A stretch of DNA of 64,000 nt, taken from the NCBI GenBank assembly GCA_022393335.1, contig JAJEKB010021001.1, positions 420,458 to 484,457 on the forward strand, written 5' to 3'. Of the stretch, positions 45,886-57,310 are shown in pieces. Below the pieces are notes generated by a model that ran no database searches, was not told the origin of the DNA, and saw only the letters and a program-made list of their open reading frames with translations. The translations under genes and the position numbers were made by a program. How positions within the stretch are numbered: position 1 is the stretch's first letter; every line of letters starts with the position of its first letter. This DNA is from Macrotrachela quadricornifera (lineage: Eukaryota > Rotifera > Eurotatoria > Philodinida > Philodinidae).

Positions 45886-47090
45886 TAGACAAATTAAAAA
45901 TGTGACTGAATTTCAATTTTGCCTACAACATACATATCTTTGTGACATTGTATTTTTTCGTGCGCAGACGTCTAGAACAAATGTCATGTTCAAAAGGGGA
46001 AGAGAATGAGTCATGGATACAACTGCAGTTCAGTTACACTCTCCTCTTCACCCACATGTTAATTGTATATGCAACATGTTGACTGAATGTAATGATGTGA
46101 CTAAAGTGCAGTAGTGCAGTTATTATGATAATAAAGAGTTATTTTAAAAGGAAAAGATAGATTTATTATTGTTCTATTTTTCTTACTCTTATTGATTTCA
46201 TCAAAAAGTTTCTAATAATCTTTATTCCTTATATTATTAACTAAATTTTAAATAACATACCTAAAATAATAGAAAGTCTCCTTAGATATATTATTATCCT
46301 ATGAAAACTACTACAGCAATTAGTCGTGAAAAACAACAAGATTTTACCTTATAAAGTCATTCTCAAACGCTCATTCATGCATTCCATATATTTATAATTA
46401 AACTAGCGATACTATGATCAAATTTAATGATGAACTACATGACATATATTAGACCAGCAAGTTACTTCAAAAAGATTGGTTAGAAAAGTGATAATAAGTA
46501 TGACTAAAACAGTATGATAATGAAGTGTGTGGCGAAGTGTTCGATTGATGATGAAACAAAAGATAAGAATGAGATTAAAAACCACAGTTGATGGTTCAAG
46601 TATTAGAAAAAAGATAGAATTTAATATTTCTTGTATATTATGTTTCATTCCCGATAATAAAGTCTGTAGAATTCTCTTCTAAGATATCCACTGTATGACT
46701 AAAGACATCAGTGTGCATAAGAAAAGTTAAAATTAGTTTCTTCTACTGGAATAAACAAAAAAACTATTGAATATAAAATGTATTAGTTTCTCTTTTCTTA
46801 GTTTACACATGGAAAAACTTTATGTTTTTGTGTGCGCACCAATTTTGTTAACTATTGAGAGATTTTCATTAAAAAAGAATATAGATCATAAAAAAGTTGA
46901 CATATACGATAGTTGATTGGAGAATCTAGTTGAGGTTGGAATATATGTATATGCAAAAATAATAGCTAAATCTATATTTTTAATTTCGAGAGAAAAAGTG
47001 GAATTGATAGTTCTGTATGAATTTATTTCAAATATGAGAGATAATTGACACTAGGATGAAAACAATAAAGAAAAATTGGAATGGTTCAGA
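45886..47090. other. Intergenic apart from the GPCR fragment
   Basis: AT-rich sequence between the gap and the next inverted-repeat element. Except for the GPCR relic on the minus strand, nothing is recognised. Confidence 0.4.
46424..46648 (-). pseudogene. N-terminal fragment of an orphan GPCR
   Basis: Seventy-four codons carry a first transmembrane helix (FFLILEPSTVVFNLILIFCF), the short basic loop IINRTLRHTLHYH and a second helix (VLVILIITFLTNLFEV). This is the opening of a rhodopsin-like GPCR type that is widespread in bdelloids. A stop follows the second helix, and no later helices were found down to the assembly gap, so it is a truncated relic. Confidence 0.45.
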
Positions 47091-47834
47091 ACCCTAGTGA
47101 ATGTACTGAGCTAAGGGTACCCATTACTGAGAAAATTTCACTAGGGTATCCAATATGGGTACTTCAAAAAAGTCTCAGTAATTATACTGATGTAATTACT
47201 GCATTAGGTACCCATACCACTATGTTTACTGAACAAGTACTTGTATGGGTACCCGCACGTATAAATTTACTGAGAAAATTTCTATAGGGTACCCTAAACT
47301 TGTCTCGTTCTGGGCAGCAAACTATTCATTCACCGTTTTCTTTTGCATACACAACTTAATATAAACAACTAGACAAAACGTAAGAAATTAATTTTTTTTC
47401 ATACTATTTTTTTCTAGATTATTTCTTGACTATTTACTAGTCGAGAACATGCCGATCTCGATACAAAATTGAGACAGGACTACCTTGAAGTGGTTTGATG
47501 GAGATCCAACCAATTAGGTCCGGAGGTCATATTTCAAAATTGACCTGTTTAAATTTTCAGAATTGGAAAAATTCAATTAGATCGAGAAAATGTCATAAAA
47601 TGTCTTAAAAGAAAAACAAATAAAAAAAGGGTCAGAGTGAAGTTCGATCATCGACCATCAGCATACTACAATTTTCGCGCCAGGGTACCCAAAAATACTG
47701 TGCAGTAGTACTTATTTACTGAACACTTTCCGGCAGGGTACTTGATAAAGTACTTAAGTACCCTCGAGTTGTTGGAACATTCTTGTACCAGGGTACTTTT
47801 TTAGATACTCTCATATCAGTACATTCACTAGGGT
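47091..47834. mobile_element. Foldback-like element with perfect 19-bp ends and repeated GGTACC
   Basis: Terminal inverted repeats ACCCTAGTGAATGTACTGA (47091-47109) and its exact complement (47816-47834). Inside, GGGTACC/GGTACCC and TACTGA/TCAGTA motifs recur many times in both orientations near both ends (47100-47295 and 47690-47830), leaving a plain middle. The design is like the element at 9318. I could not identify a clear target duplication and there is no transposase. Confidence 0.7.
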
Positions 47835-48335
47835 AATATATGGTTACTTTAATAAAAAATTGTATATCATTAAAAAAACATTATATTTTAGTTATAGAAT
47901 TTTTTTCATAAAGGGAATAAACGGGACATTGAACTTTTCTCTTAAGAAATAAAGAGAACTTGTTTTTTTTTCTTAAAAGATAAATAGATCTATTTTATGA
48001 GCGGGACATTGATTTTTGGAAAACACGACTTAAAAGGAGTGTTGAAGTGTTTCTAGGATATTTTGCGCTGAAAAATTGTTGTTTTATATAAATATATGCC
48101 ATGCATTGTGTAATGCAATGAAATTTCTTCAAAATAAAGTAGAAAAGTGATAATATTTAATCAATTATTAATTGATATATTCAAAAGATCCTGGTTTTAT
48201 AATTAATTAATGCATATTCTAGTATTAGAATTGATGAATTTCTGTTTAGATATAGTCTTGTATTAAAGATGATCGCTTATGCAAGGAGAGGGACTACCTA
48301 TAAGTTTTACAGTCAAGTTTTATCTACCTATGGTC
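47835..48335. other. Intergenic, nothing recognised
   Basis: AT-rich, no coding signal. Confidence 0.4.
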
Positions 48336-49809
48336 CAGAGATGTCGGCGGGTTGACCCGTTTTGACCCGACCCGTAACCCGCCCGCGGGTTGGACCACCG
48401 ACGGGTTACGGGTTCACGGGTCGAGCATTTACAAAAGTTACGGATTCACGGGCCGGGTTTATCACTTCATGCATAACCTGCGGGTTAACCCGTTTACAAA
48501 AATTTCGCTCGTCATTTCTTTTCATTTTGGATTCTTCATTCTACATATATTTCTAGTACTTTTTGATTCTATTCTTTCGTTTCTCTGCTATTTTAGTTGT
48601 TTTTATAACATTTCTTTCGTTCTTTTCGATTTGCCGTCTTTTCTTCAAGGCCGTTAGCTCATCTTTCATCTATTTATTCATCCAAGTGTTTTGAGGCATG
48701 AATACGTATACACATCCGTCTTTCTCTTCCAGTTTGATGATAGATATGGTGGATTATATCGACGCTTTCCCTTCGTCGTTATTATCCTGATCTTGTATTC
48801 TGTATTTGTAGTATATAAATGGACATATACTTTGAATTGATTGTTGTTAACTTACTCACGTCAAAAAGTCAGACGTCACATCCTATTAGATCAGATGAAC
48901 CCGTATGAACAATCGTAGTCTTTGAAGTCTTACACTAAGTCATACTGTGAGATCTTACTTTTGCGCAAGAAACTAGTGTAAGATTCTTAAAAGATCGTAT
49001 CTAAGAGTAAGATCGTTCATACGTCTTATAGCACGACTTACTGTAAGATTTCAGAGACTACGATTTCTTGTAAGATTTTTCGTTTGATCATATCGGATCA
49101 AATATGATCGGATGTATGATTCGTGTAAGGTCGTACATCAGATATTTCGATTTGGGAAAATTTGATTTAAATTTTGCAATATCTAGATGAACAATTCGGA
49201 TGTTGCATCCGATCGGATCCTGTAGGAACCAACCATTCGACAGAACCCTATAGGATTCCTGGTGACGGAATTGCGTTGGATTCAGTCGAGAAAGTGTCAG
49301 TTGTTGTAAATTTTTGAGCAATGATTTAAGCACTACTTAAGTTTGGTCTTTAACATTTATCAGATCTGACTGTCGGAAACTATCGAATTCAATATAGGAT
49401 CTGATCGAGTCACAACACGTCGAAATCCGATATGATTCTGTCACCGGGATTTTATAGGATCCGATGTTATTTTGTCGCATTCAATATCGAATCCGATCGG
49501 ATCCGTCTCTTGGATTAGTCCATCTGGGTATGTATGTATATGCATAGAGGAAAGAGTAATAATCTATTTATAAACGACTCAATTTTACGAAATATCAGGA
49601 AAACAAATATGTTAATAAACTAAAAGGATTATCATCAAATAACTACTAATAAAATTTGTATTAACCCGCGGGTTGCCCGCGGGTAACCCGTCAGAGATCA
49701 ACCCGCGGGCCGGGTCACGGGTCAAAAAAAAATCAATCAACCCGTCAAACGGGCCGCGTTCGAACATAGACGGGTCGGGTCAAAAAAAAACCTGTCACCG
49801 ACATCTCTG
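48336..49809. mobile_element. GC-rich-ended DNA transposon relic (hAT-like ends)
   Basis: Perfect 12-bp inverted ends CAGAGATGTCGG (48336-48347 and 49798-49809) are followed on both sides by dense runs of GACCCG/CGGGTC and CCCGCGGGTT palindromic motifs (48340-48500 and 49660-49795). CAGAGATG-type ends suit a hAT-like element. The centre (about 48880-49520) holds a different repeat texture (TGTAAGATC, GGATCCGATCGG), probably a nested insertion. No flanking 8-bp duplication is visible, so one flank has been lost or rearranged. The right end lies inside a DUF1152 reading frame. Confidence 0.65.
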
Positions 49810-50199
49810 ATTCATATTGCCATAGCCAAGTGAAAATTGCATCAGAAGAAAGAGCAGTTATTCGTACATTGATATCAGATTTAAGAACATCATAGCCTAC
49901 TTCAAGATTAGCATCAATGACAACAATATATTTTGATCTCACTTCATCTATAGATAAAAGATCAATAGTACATGCATGTGATATGTCTTCAATGGGAGTT
50001 CCTATTTTAAATTAATATTTTGTTGAAGAAAAATTTTGTTAAATTAAATTCATGTACTCACCTAATTCTAGTTCATTGCCTGTTAATAAAACATCTGAAC
50101 CACCATCGATTAAAACGAGTTCATCAATAGTGCGTCCATATATTAAGTATTCCCGACTCAGTAAAATATTCGAACAGGTATTTGTATTACAAGATATTT
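49810..50199 (-). pseudogene. DUF1152 gene relic, two exons, cut by transposon
   Basis: Exons 50199-50062 and 50001-49810 join at GTGAGTAC / AAAATAG in frame. They encode the middle of a DUF1152 protein: IDELVLIDGGSDVLLTGNEL, then GTPIEDISHACTIDLL. This matches the family pattern VLVDGG-[TS]-D-x-L-x(2)-G-[DN]-E-x(3)-GTP-x-ED. A stop lies upstream of the first exon, and the second exon runs straight into the inverted end of the element at 48336-49809. Neither the N-terminal glycine-rich part nor the C-terminal part was found. DUF1152 function is not established; the family is mainly bacterial, so an origin by transfer is possible but cannot be judged from this piece. Confidence 0.6.
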
Positions 50200-51472
50200 G
50201 TCAGAGAATTATCAACAAAATACTACTATCAATATCGCCGTTGACAGCAATAAAAAATCGTAACCAAAGCAGAGCACGACATTACTATCAATCCTTACAC
50301 ATATTGTTAATTTTCTGGACCAGTATAGTTAAAGACAGTATCTATATAAATAAAAAAAGCTTCATGTGTTGAAAGTAATGCAAAAATAATAAAACTACCA
50401 CAATTATTTTGATTTTTTCAGATTAATTAGTTTCATGGAATACAGATAATACAAAGTATTTCAAATTCATGCAGCTATATTGATTTTTTTAAGAAGAATC
50501 AAATTCATGAAATGAAAATAATGTAAAAGTAATGAAATTTTCATGCGATCATTTTTTTCAAGATTGTTTGTCACGATATTTTTAATCTTGAATAATAAGA
50601 AGAAAAAGAAAAACAATTTATGTATGAAAGACGTTATCCTCAAAATATCCATAGATAAAAGTTAATACAAATCAATTGTTACAACATGTCAAACATTGAA
50701 TTTGAATTTTTCCAACAAAAAGAAAGTTTGCGAATCAGTGACGGAAAAATATTATTAACTTGTTTATTATAATGAACATTAGTTTGAATCATTGTTTAGT
50801 AAAATAAACAAGAATTTTTACCTAATCATTTAGTGAATCCTTTAGTTTCTATCATAATTACTTTAATTTGCTGCTGAGAGTATGTCGAAATTATTGATAG
50901 AAGCATATTATTCAACTATTTATTATCTTCTTGATAAAGTTAATTATATAATAATTTAAAGTTCTACTCTCAATTTGTTGCTTGTTTATACTAATTATAA
51001 CAGATATAGATATTTTTAAAAAAATACACCAAAGAAATATTTGAAACTTAATTGTATCTTCTTTTAAAAAAATAAAACTATTATAAAATTCAATGTCTAT
51101 AATTAGAATTGAGACAAAAACGCAAATTATTCATCTTGATAGTATTTGTCTATGTATATATACTGTGCCAATGTTATTGAAGAAAAAAGAAATTAAGTTG
51201 TTCGGTTCACGATATCAAATGCGAAATAAATTTTCAATTGTAAATGACCTTGCAAATCTCTTTCGTTTATGATTGATATTCATCATTATACATGTAAAAC
51301 ATATGAGAGAGAAAGAAAAAGTAAAAATTGTATGGATTCATATATACAACATAGAAATAGAGAACAAATCAATAAATTAGACTGATCAAACATTGAATAT
51401 AATATATATATACATACGCAATTGCACATATTGAAATCATATCATAAACATACATTTACTTTTACGCACGTA
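50200..51472. other. Intergenic, nothing recognised
   Basis: Very AT-rich. Contains the promoter side of the secreted-protein gene starting at 51473. No other structure seen. Confidence 0.4.
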
Positions 51473-51989
51473 ATGTCACTATTGAAAGTCATCATTTTTC
51501 TACTAATAATCTCAGCTACTAGTAAATTATGATTAGAAATGTTTTTCTTGTTTTTTTCTAACCATGGATAGATGGTTTTTTAGTGGTGGATAGTCGAGCA
51601 CGTCGTAAACGTCGTCAGACACTCCGGTCAAGTGCATATTATAACAGTTATGGATTAGGCTATAATAATCCAGGTGCAGGATATCCTTTATATGGATTCG
51701 GATTTAATGGATCTCCAATAGGTAATAATTGGTATATAACAAATAATCAACCATATCCATACAATTATCGTGAGTAATGAATAAAATAATTATTTCAATT
51801 GAGAAATGTATCTCTTTTATAGAATTTCCTTACAATTTACAACAGTATCCATATGGATTAAACTATGGTTATTCCAGTTGGCTTGGTAATTCTGGAAATT
51901 ATCAATCTAATCAAGGTTATACTGGTCAATCTTATATGCCACCAAGTAATGATTGGTTACCATTACCTGGCCGAGATCGTCGTAAATGA
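51473..51989 (+). CDS. Secreted Tyr/Gly/Asn-rich protein, 133 aa, 3 exons
   Basis: Exons 51473-51521, 51584-51769 and 51823-51989 (donors GTAAATTA and GTGAGTAA; acceptors TTTTTTAG and TTTTATAG) total 134 codons exactly. Exon 1 encodes a signal peptide (MSLLKVIIFLLIISAT). The mature part begins with a strongly basic RARRKRRQ stretch that looks like a furin-type processing site, then low-complexity sequence rich in Tyr, Gly, Asn, Pro and Trp with repeated NYGY, GYNNPG and QGYTG-like motifs, and ends in a charged GRDRRK. It has no cysteine. Composition suggests a structural or adhesive extracellular protein, or a precursor of Gly/Tyr-rich peptides. I know no named family. Confidence 0.72.
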
Positions 51990-52463
51990 TTTTTTGAAAA
52001 TATCATAATTTTTCCAATAAATAACAATTTTAATTTTCTTTGAGTGAAAAGTTTTTCTTTTTTCTTTGTACAAACAGTTATTCCTTGCACTCCATTTATA
52101 TATGAATCTATATATTTCACTGTCGAACGTAAATAAAACATCTATTTTTTTTTTAAATTTCACAAATTTTAATATGATATGAACAATCCTCAATTTTATA
52201 ATTTTTTATATATTATGATACATCTTCAGTTGTATTATTTTATCTAAGATAAAATCCTGTCTATTAGTTGCTATCCTAAGAAAACCATCTAAGACATGTG
52301 TGAAAGAGGAAAGTATTAGTTTTTGTGAGTTTCAGTCAGTCTTACCCCATTTTCATTAGATATAGCATTATTTTTCGATATATTTATTCAAATAATATCA
52401 TTTTTTTCCAATTTTTACAAAATGAAATAAATTTCTTCTTCAATCAAGTTAGTAGATCAATAA
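51990..52463. other. Short intergenic region between convergent genes
   Basis: Holds the 3' UTRs of the plus-strand secreted-protein gene and the minus-strand gene ending at 52464. AATAAA occurs at about 52017 on the plus strand. Confidence 0.4.
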
Positions 52464-53629
52464 TTAAGAAAGACGTGCTATATAAGAACCATGTGAACGT
52501 TGAATTACTGCATCAACAATGGTTTGAGCATTAAATTGAAGAAAAGTATCAGTTGATTGTATAATCGTATAATCAGCGACAATTTTATCTCGTGCTGAAC
52601 CTATCGCACGTAAGCAACAATAAATAGGGCCAAAAATAATACATAAACAAGAAATACAACATAAGACACGAACTATATTCGAATTGGCAAAACGACTAAG
52701 TTTAGAAGATGAACGAGCAGCAATTTCAGAATTATGTGTAACATAAGTCTACAAAATAAATAGAGAATAAGATCAATTATACTTTAAATATTGATATTTT
52801 CACTTACGATAGAAATATTATTTCTATAACCAGTTGAACGAACTAATTGTATAAGTTGTTCTTTCAATGCTGCAAAGTTCCATCCTTGTAATTGTTTTTG
52901 TAATGTAATTTCTTTGATTTTCTTTTTTGAACGTGTATATTGTTCCAAAGCATCTCTAAAAGTAACGATTTTACCAGTACGAATTACATCAGCTGACTGA
53001 ATAACAGCTACACGCCATCATTGATTACAAATATAAGGCGCTAGATTAATAGAAAAACTGAACTCAGTTACATCACGTGACTGAGTCACATCGCGAGTTT
53101 GTGTATCACCATTAGCATCAGTATAAGTTTCAGTTGTTGTATAATACTAGAAATATAAAAGATACATAAATATTTATTCTAATTCATTTATTAAGAGTAG
53201 AAATACCTCAGTATAATAACCTTGAATATTGACTTTTAATTGTGGTTTTTCATTAAGATAAGTCATAAAATAAAGCCATAATTGATCAGGATTTCGATCA
53301 ATAAGTGGATCTAATGAAAGGACACGTTTTATATTACGTTCTATCTGTGCTTTCGAAGCTTCTGTATAAGGAGGATTTTGATTATAATATAAAACTGCAC
53401 CATTTGGTACAATTGATATATCAAAATAGTTTGGTGGTAAATCATCCATGGCAGGTGCAGATGGAGCAGTGGCATCATTATACGTTGGTAATTTTTGATT
53501 TTGTTTTGATAGTAACCTCGATTTTTCTGAGATTGAAATCGAATCTTCCGAAATTGATCCTATCGGTGCATCCGATAATGAGTGAAGTTGAGTAGTAATA
53601 TTATTTGAAGTGTTGTAGTTATTTGCCAT
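52464..53629 (-). CDS. Unknown one-TM protein, 348 codons, with one in-frame TGA
   Basis: Exons 53629-53207, 53146-52808 and 52748-52464 (donors GTATTTCT and GTAAGTGA; acceptors ATTTCTAG and TTTTGTAG) sum to 349 codons and keep one frame. The N-terminal 75 residues are Ser/Asn-rich with a Pro-rich end (APSAPAMDDLPPNYF). Residues 90-180 alternate beta-like segments (LKVNIQGYYTE, then TETYTDANGDTQTR). Residues 190-250 are basic and helical. Near the C-terminus, VLCCISCLCIIFGPIYCCL is a Cys-rich membrane helix, so the protein is probably tail-anchored. Codon 184 is TGA (53020-53018, context CNQ-stop-WRVAV); a single C-to-T change from CGA would explain it. Everything downstream still looks coding, so the copy is either freshly broken or polymorphic. 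No family recognised. Confidence 0.6.
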
Positions 53630-54381
53630 AAATATATTTTTTTCGTTTTCGTTCTCCTTGAGTGAAACTTTTATATGTAGTTATAATAATGCGATAATAA
53701 TAATACTGACTCATATCTATGACATATACTTCATTCACGTGCAAGATTCTTTTTACATCATGACAAAAGATAAATATGACATAGACAATTTTAAATGAAG
53801 CAACAGAATACCTGTAAACGATGCAACTATTTTTTTAAAATGAAAAATGATATGATATATACGTAGATTCTTTCGGTTAATTTAAGGACCATCGCGTTAG
53901 AAGGATCGAAATGGTAGTCCTGTTGAATAGCTTTTAATTGTGAAAAAGAATGAAGAAGAAATGAATTTTAAAAATTTTTTATACAAAGTGGAAGTTAGTT
54001 TTTCTTTTTTAAATTAAATATTATTGTTGTCTCATTTCTACATTGTTATGTAGATGTATTATCCTTTTTTGACTTTGTCTAAGTTCAAGTCAACTCATTT
54101 CGAGAAACATTAATAATCAAAGTGTGTCAACAAGATATATCATTTACCTATAAAAAATTAACAATTGTTGAGTGATCTTCTCCTAAATACTTATTGGAGT
54201 CTTACTTCTATTAACTAGTTATTTATTTCTATAATCGTCCAATAAGACAGAAACAAAACAAAATGATGTGAAAATAAAAGATTCTGTCATTCTATCATTG
54301 AATGGTTCAAGTTTATGTGATCACCAGATATTAGCAGTTTTCATTGAATATTTATATTCTAGAATTTGTATTAATAATATA
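53630..54381. other. Intergenic, nothing recognised
   Basis: AT-rich spacer between two minus-strand genes; promoter of the gene starting at 53629 is expected here. Confidence 0.4.
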
Positions 54382-55409
54382 CTACATTGAACGATGTAAA
54401 CAACTGTTATTTCCAAATATAAATACGATCATTTTATTGATGATTATTCCAAACTCATTACGAAATGTTCTCGATGATGATGTGAAGTATCTAAATAATA
54501 ATTCATCTAGAGGATAGTTTTATATACATATAAAGATGATACTTACAAATAAAAGCTCATACTAGCATTGATATATAACAACTGTCGTGTTATTTGAGAC
54601 ATCAAATTTTCAATAGCTAATTGATAAGGATCTTTTATTTTATTAAGAGTAAATGTTGAATAAAGTTTTTGAATTGCATGAGGTAATGTGCATATTATTG
54701 TAGCAATCAATTGTACTAAAAGCATTATTATTAATTGACGATCTTTTTTCTTTAATCGAACAATAATTCCTCCCATTATGTCAACTCGAGTACGTGCTAA
54801 ACGAATATTACGTACAGTAGCTAATCCCATAATCATCATTAATATTGGTGGTAAAAAACTGAATGTTGCAAAAAAAAGAAAATCATAAATTACTCGATAC
54901 AATCCCAGTTTTGCGTAACAATATGGACCTGATTTCAATGATTCAATTTCGAAAAGACCAAGAATATGAATATACATTAATAAACAAATACAACTACTCG
55001 CAACAATTGTACGACGTGCATTTGATAAATTACTGAAATTACGTAGTCGAATATTTCGAGAACTAATACAAAATCGATCAATACTAGCTAAAACAAGAAA
55101 CCATGATGAAAGAGCATAAGAAGGATGAAGAATGAAATAACGTAAACGACAAAGAACCAAATTATGTCCAATTACATCAATACCAAATCCATCCATTAAT
55201 GAACGAATAAGTAAACCAAAAAAAAGTACAATAATATTCATACATATTGAACCTAATAAATAAACACTACATGGATTTTTAAATAATGTATGGCGTGTAA
55301 AAATCATTATATTAAAAATATTTCCAATTAAACCCAAAATAAATACAGGCATTGGAGTATAACGATTGAATTGTATTGTAGCACTTACTAATACAGATAA
55401 ATCAGACAT
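54382..55409 (-). CDS. Orphan rhodopsin-like GPCR, 323 aa, 2 exons
   Basis: Exons 55409-54547 and 54490-54382 (donor GTAAGTAT, acceptor TATTTAG) give 324 codons with continuity at the join (ASMSFYL-YFTSSSRTF). Seven hydrophobic helices can be followed: TM1 with GLIGNIFNIMIF (the G-N pair of class A receptors), TM2 after FKNPCSVYLL, TM3 with the ASIDRFCIS motif in place of DRY, TM4 (CICLLMYIHILGL), TM5 (FLFFATFSFLPPILMMIMG), TM6 after KKKDRQLIIMLLVQLIATIICTLPHAI, and TM7 with NASMSFYLY in place of NPxxY. Cys before TM3 and in loop 2 could form the usual disulfide. The tail is short and basic. It is of the peptide-receptor-like bdelloid orphan type; ligand unknown. A TAG-dependent alternative acceptor one exon upstream would give an immediate stop and was rejected. 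Confidence 0.87.
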
Positions 55410-56824
55410 TCTATTAACTGTTTAAACTTTAGAATAATTCTTTCGAATTTCTATATAAAAAAAGAATATGAGAACATGCGCTAAAGAAGTAAGGACATTT
55501 ATGACAAATAACATTCTTTAATAATAGATTCGATGAGACACTCATTAATAATCTCTTAAATAATAAGTAGACAACCGAAAAAAATAACATTGAAAGGCGG
55601 AATAAAAAGTGGATATACTAATAAAATATATAGAAATAATTAATCTTCAAACCTCTCTATAATTTGTAGATTAATCTCTGCACAATAATATTTTCTTCTC
55701 TTGTTTTCTGTATTATATATTTAGTAACAAGCTTTCTCTCAGTAGAAGATATTTAATAAACTTTTTATATAATATAATTGATAACTACTAATCATCATTT
55801 GAATCAATCAAGATTACTGCAAGGATATTATTATTCTATTGATTGATACAACGACTGTCTGTCAAATAATATAATGCTCATAGGTATTTTTACAATAACT
55901 CAAGAATAGAAAGAGTGAGCTGCAATTTTTGTCATTGTGTAGATGAGACTGTGAGATTTTTCATTATATATGTTCGTATTAATATGACTCCAAATACAAG
56001 TTGACACAAGTATTTGAGAAGTTCTATCTATCATAACGGTAGACGACCGAGTGCGTTGGTTTACCTGTCACCATACTGCTCGTGATCCAAAGCACGATAT
56101 AAAAACTAGCTACAAACAGAAAGAGTGCAATGTTGACTTATGCGTATAGTACTGTGTTTTGAAACCTATCACACGTTGAAATATTTTTTTTTAATAAAAT
56201 TTATATTGTAAAGAGCGGAGGGTTTTGACTCACAGACTTTTAGCAATTGAGAAAGCTATTCTTCCCTCCAGACTCATCACCTTTTTACATACTGCAATAA
56301 AAACTATTTCCTCATTAAATATGAACACATTTCTCGCTGATAAAAAAATCCACTGCGATTAGGTTTAGTCTAATAATGACTTGTACACATTAGTTATTCA
56401 AAAAAAATTGTCGTTACCATTAGATAAATTATGGTCTCACAATGAATTCTCCATTGTTGAATTAAAATGTTTGACTACTGAAGAAATGTTCAGATGCTAC
56501 TAATTACTTTCATTTTTTCTCCAATTGGCCATTAATTATGTAAGAAAATGACGAGTTGATCTAACATGAAACGATTCTATCTTCTTATGCTACATCAAAA
56601 ATTAATCGTTTGAAATTTTAACAAGTTCTAACGAACACGACAATCAATAGAGATAGATATATTTGTAACATGATGAACAAATATTTCAACTCGTACTCAA
56701 CGATTTGATTTTCTAGATTATGTCGCAACAATATGCTCTGATATTCGATGACAAAAAAAAAGAGATATTTTATTAGAAACAATAATGAATTTTCAACGTA
56801 TTTCATTTCTAGTTTTTCTGCCTT
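55410..56824. other. Intergenic, nothing recognised
   Basis: AT-rich DNA containing the GPCR promoter side. The minus-strand frame at 56618-56806 is hydrophobic by composition only. Confidence 0.4.
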
Positions 56825-57310
56825 TTATGATTTAAAAACTTCATAAATAATCGTTAATAAGTTATACATTGTTGGTCCTTGAAATTTCAAAATGATTTGA
56901 TAATTAGAATCTGATGATTGAGAAATGATATCATCATTTGATATTAATTCAGTCTCTTGATTATTCAATATTCGATAAGCGTGAACAGAATAAGGTTTGA
57001 ATTGCTTAAGATCTAGATTGTTTAATTGAATAGTATATGGTTGACGTTGTTGTGTAAATGATGTTTCAATTATCAGCGTTAAATTATTGCTTGAATCAGA
57101 CCACCATCCAAGTCCGACTGTAGAACACGATTTGTACAATGTATCACCCAAATTTAGAACTGCTGACTTGCAGCTACGAGGAGAAACAATAGGTGTCCAA
57201 CATGGAACGGTGGAATTCAATATTTGAGGAGTACACGATCCAGCGAGAATTGGTATTGCTTGTACAAGTCCAATTGAGAGTAAAATTAGAATTGTAATTA
57301 TTGACGACAT
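56825..57310 (-). CDS. Small secreted protein, 161 aa
   Basis: A clear signal peptide (MSSIITILILLSIGLVQA, cleavage after about residue 18) is followed by a compact domain with four or five early cysteines (GSCTP, VPCWT, RSCKS, KSCSTVG) and a WW pair, then beta-like segments (NLTLIIETSF, PYTIQLNNLDL, NYQIILKFQG). There is one likely N-glycosylation site in the NNLT segment. Single exon, intact. Probably an extracellular or luminal domain stabilised by two disulfides. No family recognised. Confidence 0.7.
   Translation of the reverse strand: MSSIITILILLSIGLVQAIPILAGSCTPQILNSTVPCWTPIVSPRSCKSAVLNLGDTLYKSCSTVGLGWWSDSSNNLTLIIETSFTQQRQPYTIQLNNLDLKQFKPYSVHAYRILNNQETELISNDDIISQSSDSNYQIILKFQGPTMYNLLTIIYEVFKS

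Noticed and set aside
45421..46009. Frames running through the undetermined bases
   Set aside because: They are open only because N codons are not counted as stops.
48352..48657. Pro/Gly-rich plus-strand frames
   Set aside because: They come from the GC-rich palindromic end of the element at 48336 and continue into hydrophobic AT-rich translation with no domain.
54491..54515. Alternative GPCR acceptor at CCTCTAG (near 54510)
   Set aside because: Using it gives an immediate TGA, whereas the TATTTAG acceptor ending at 54491 gives a normal TM7 tail.
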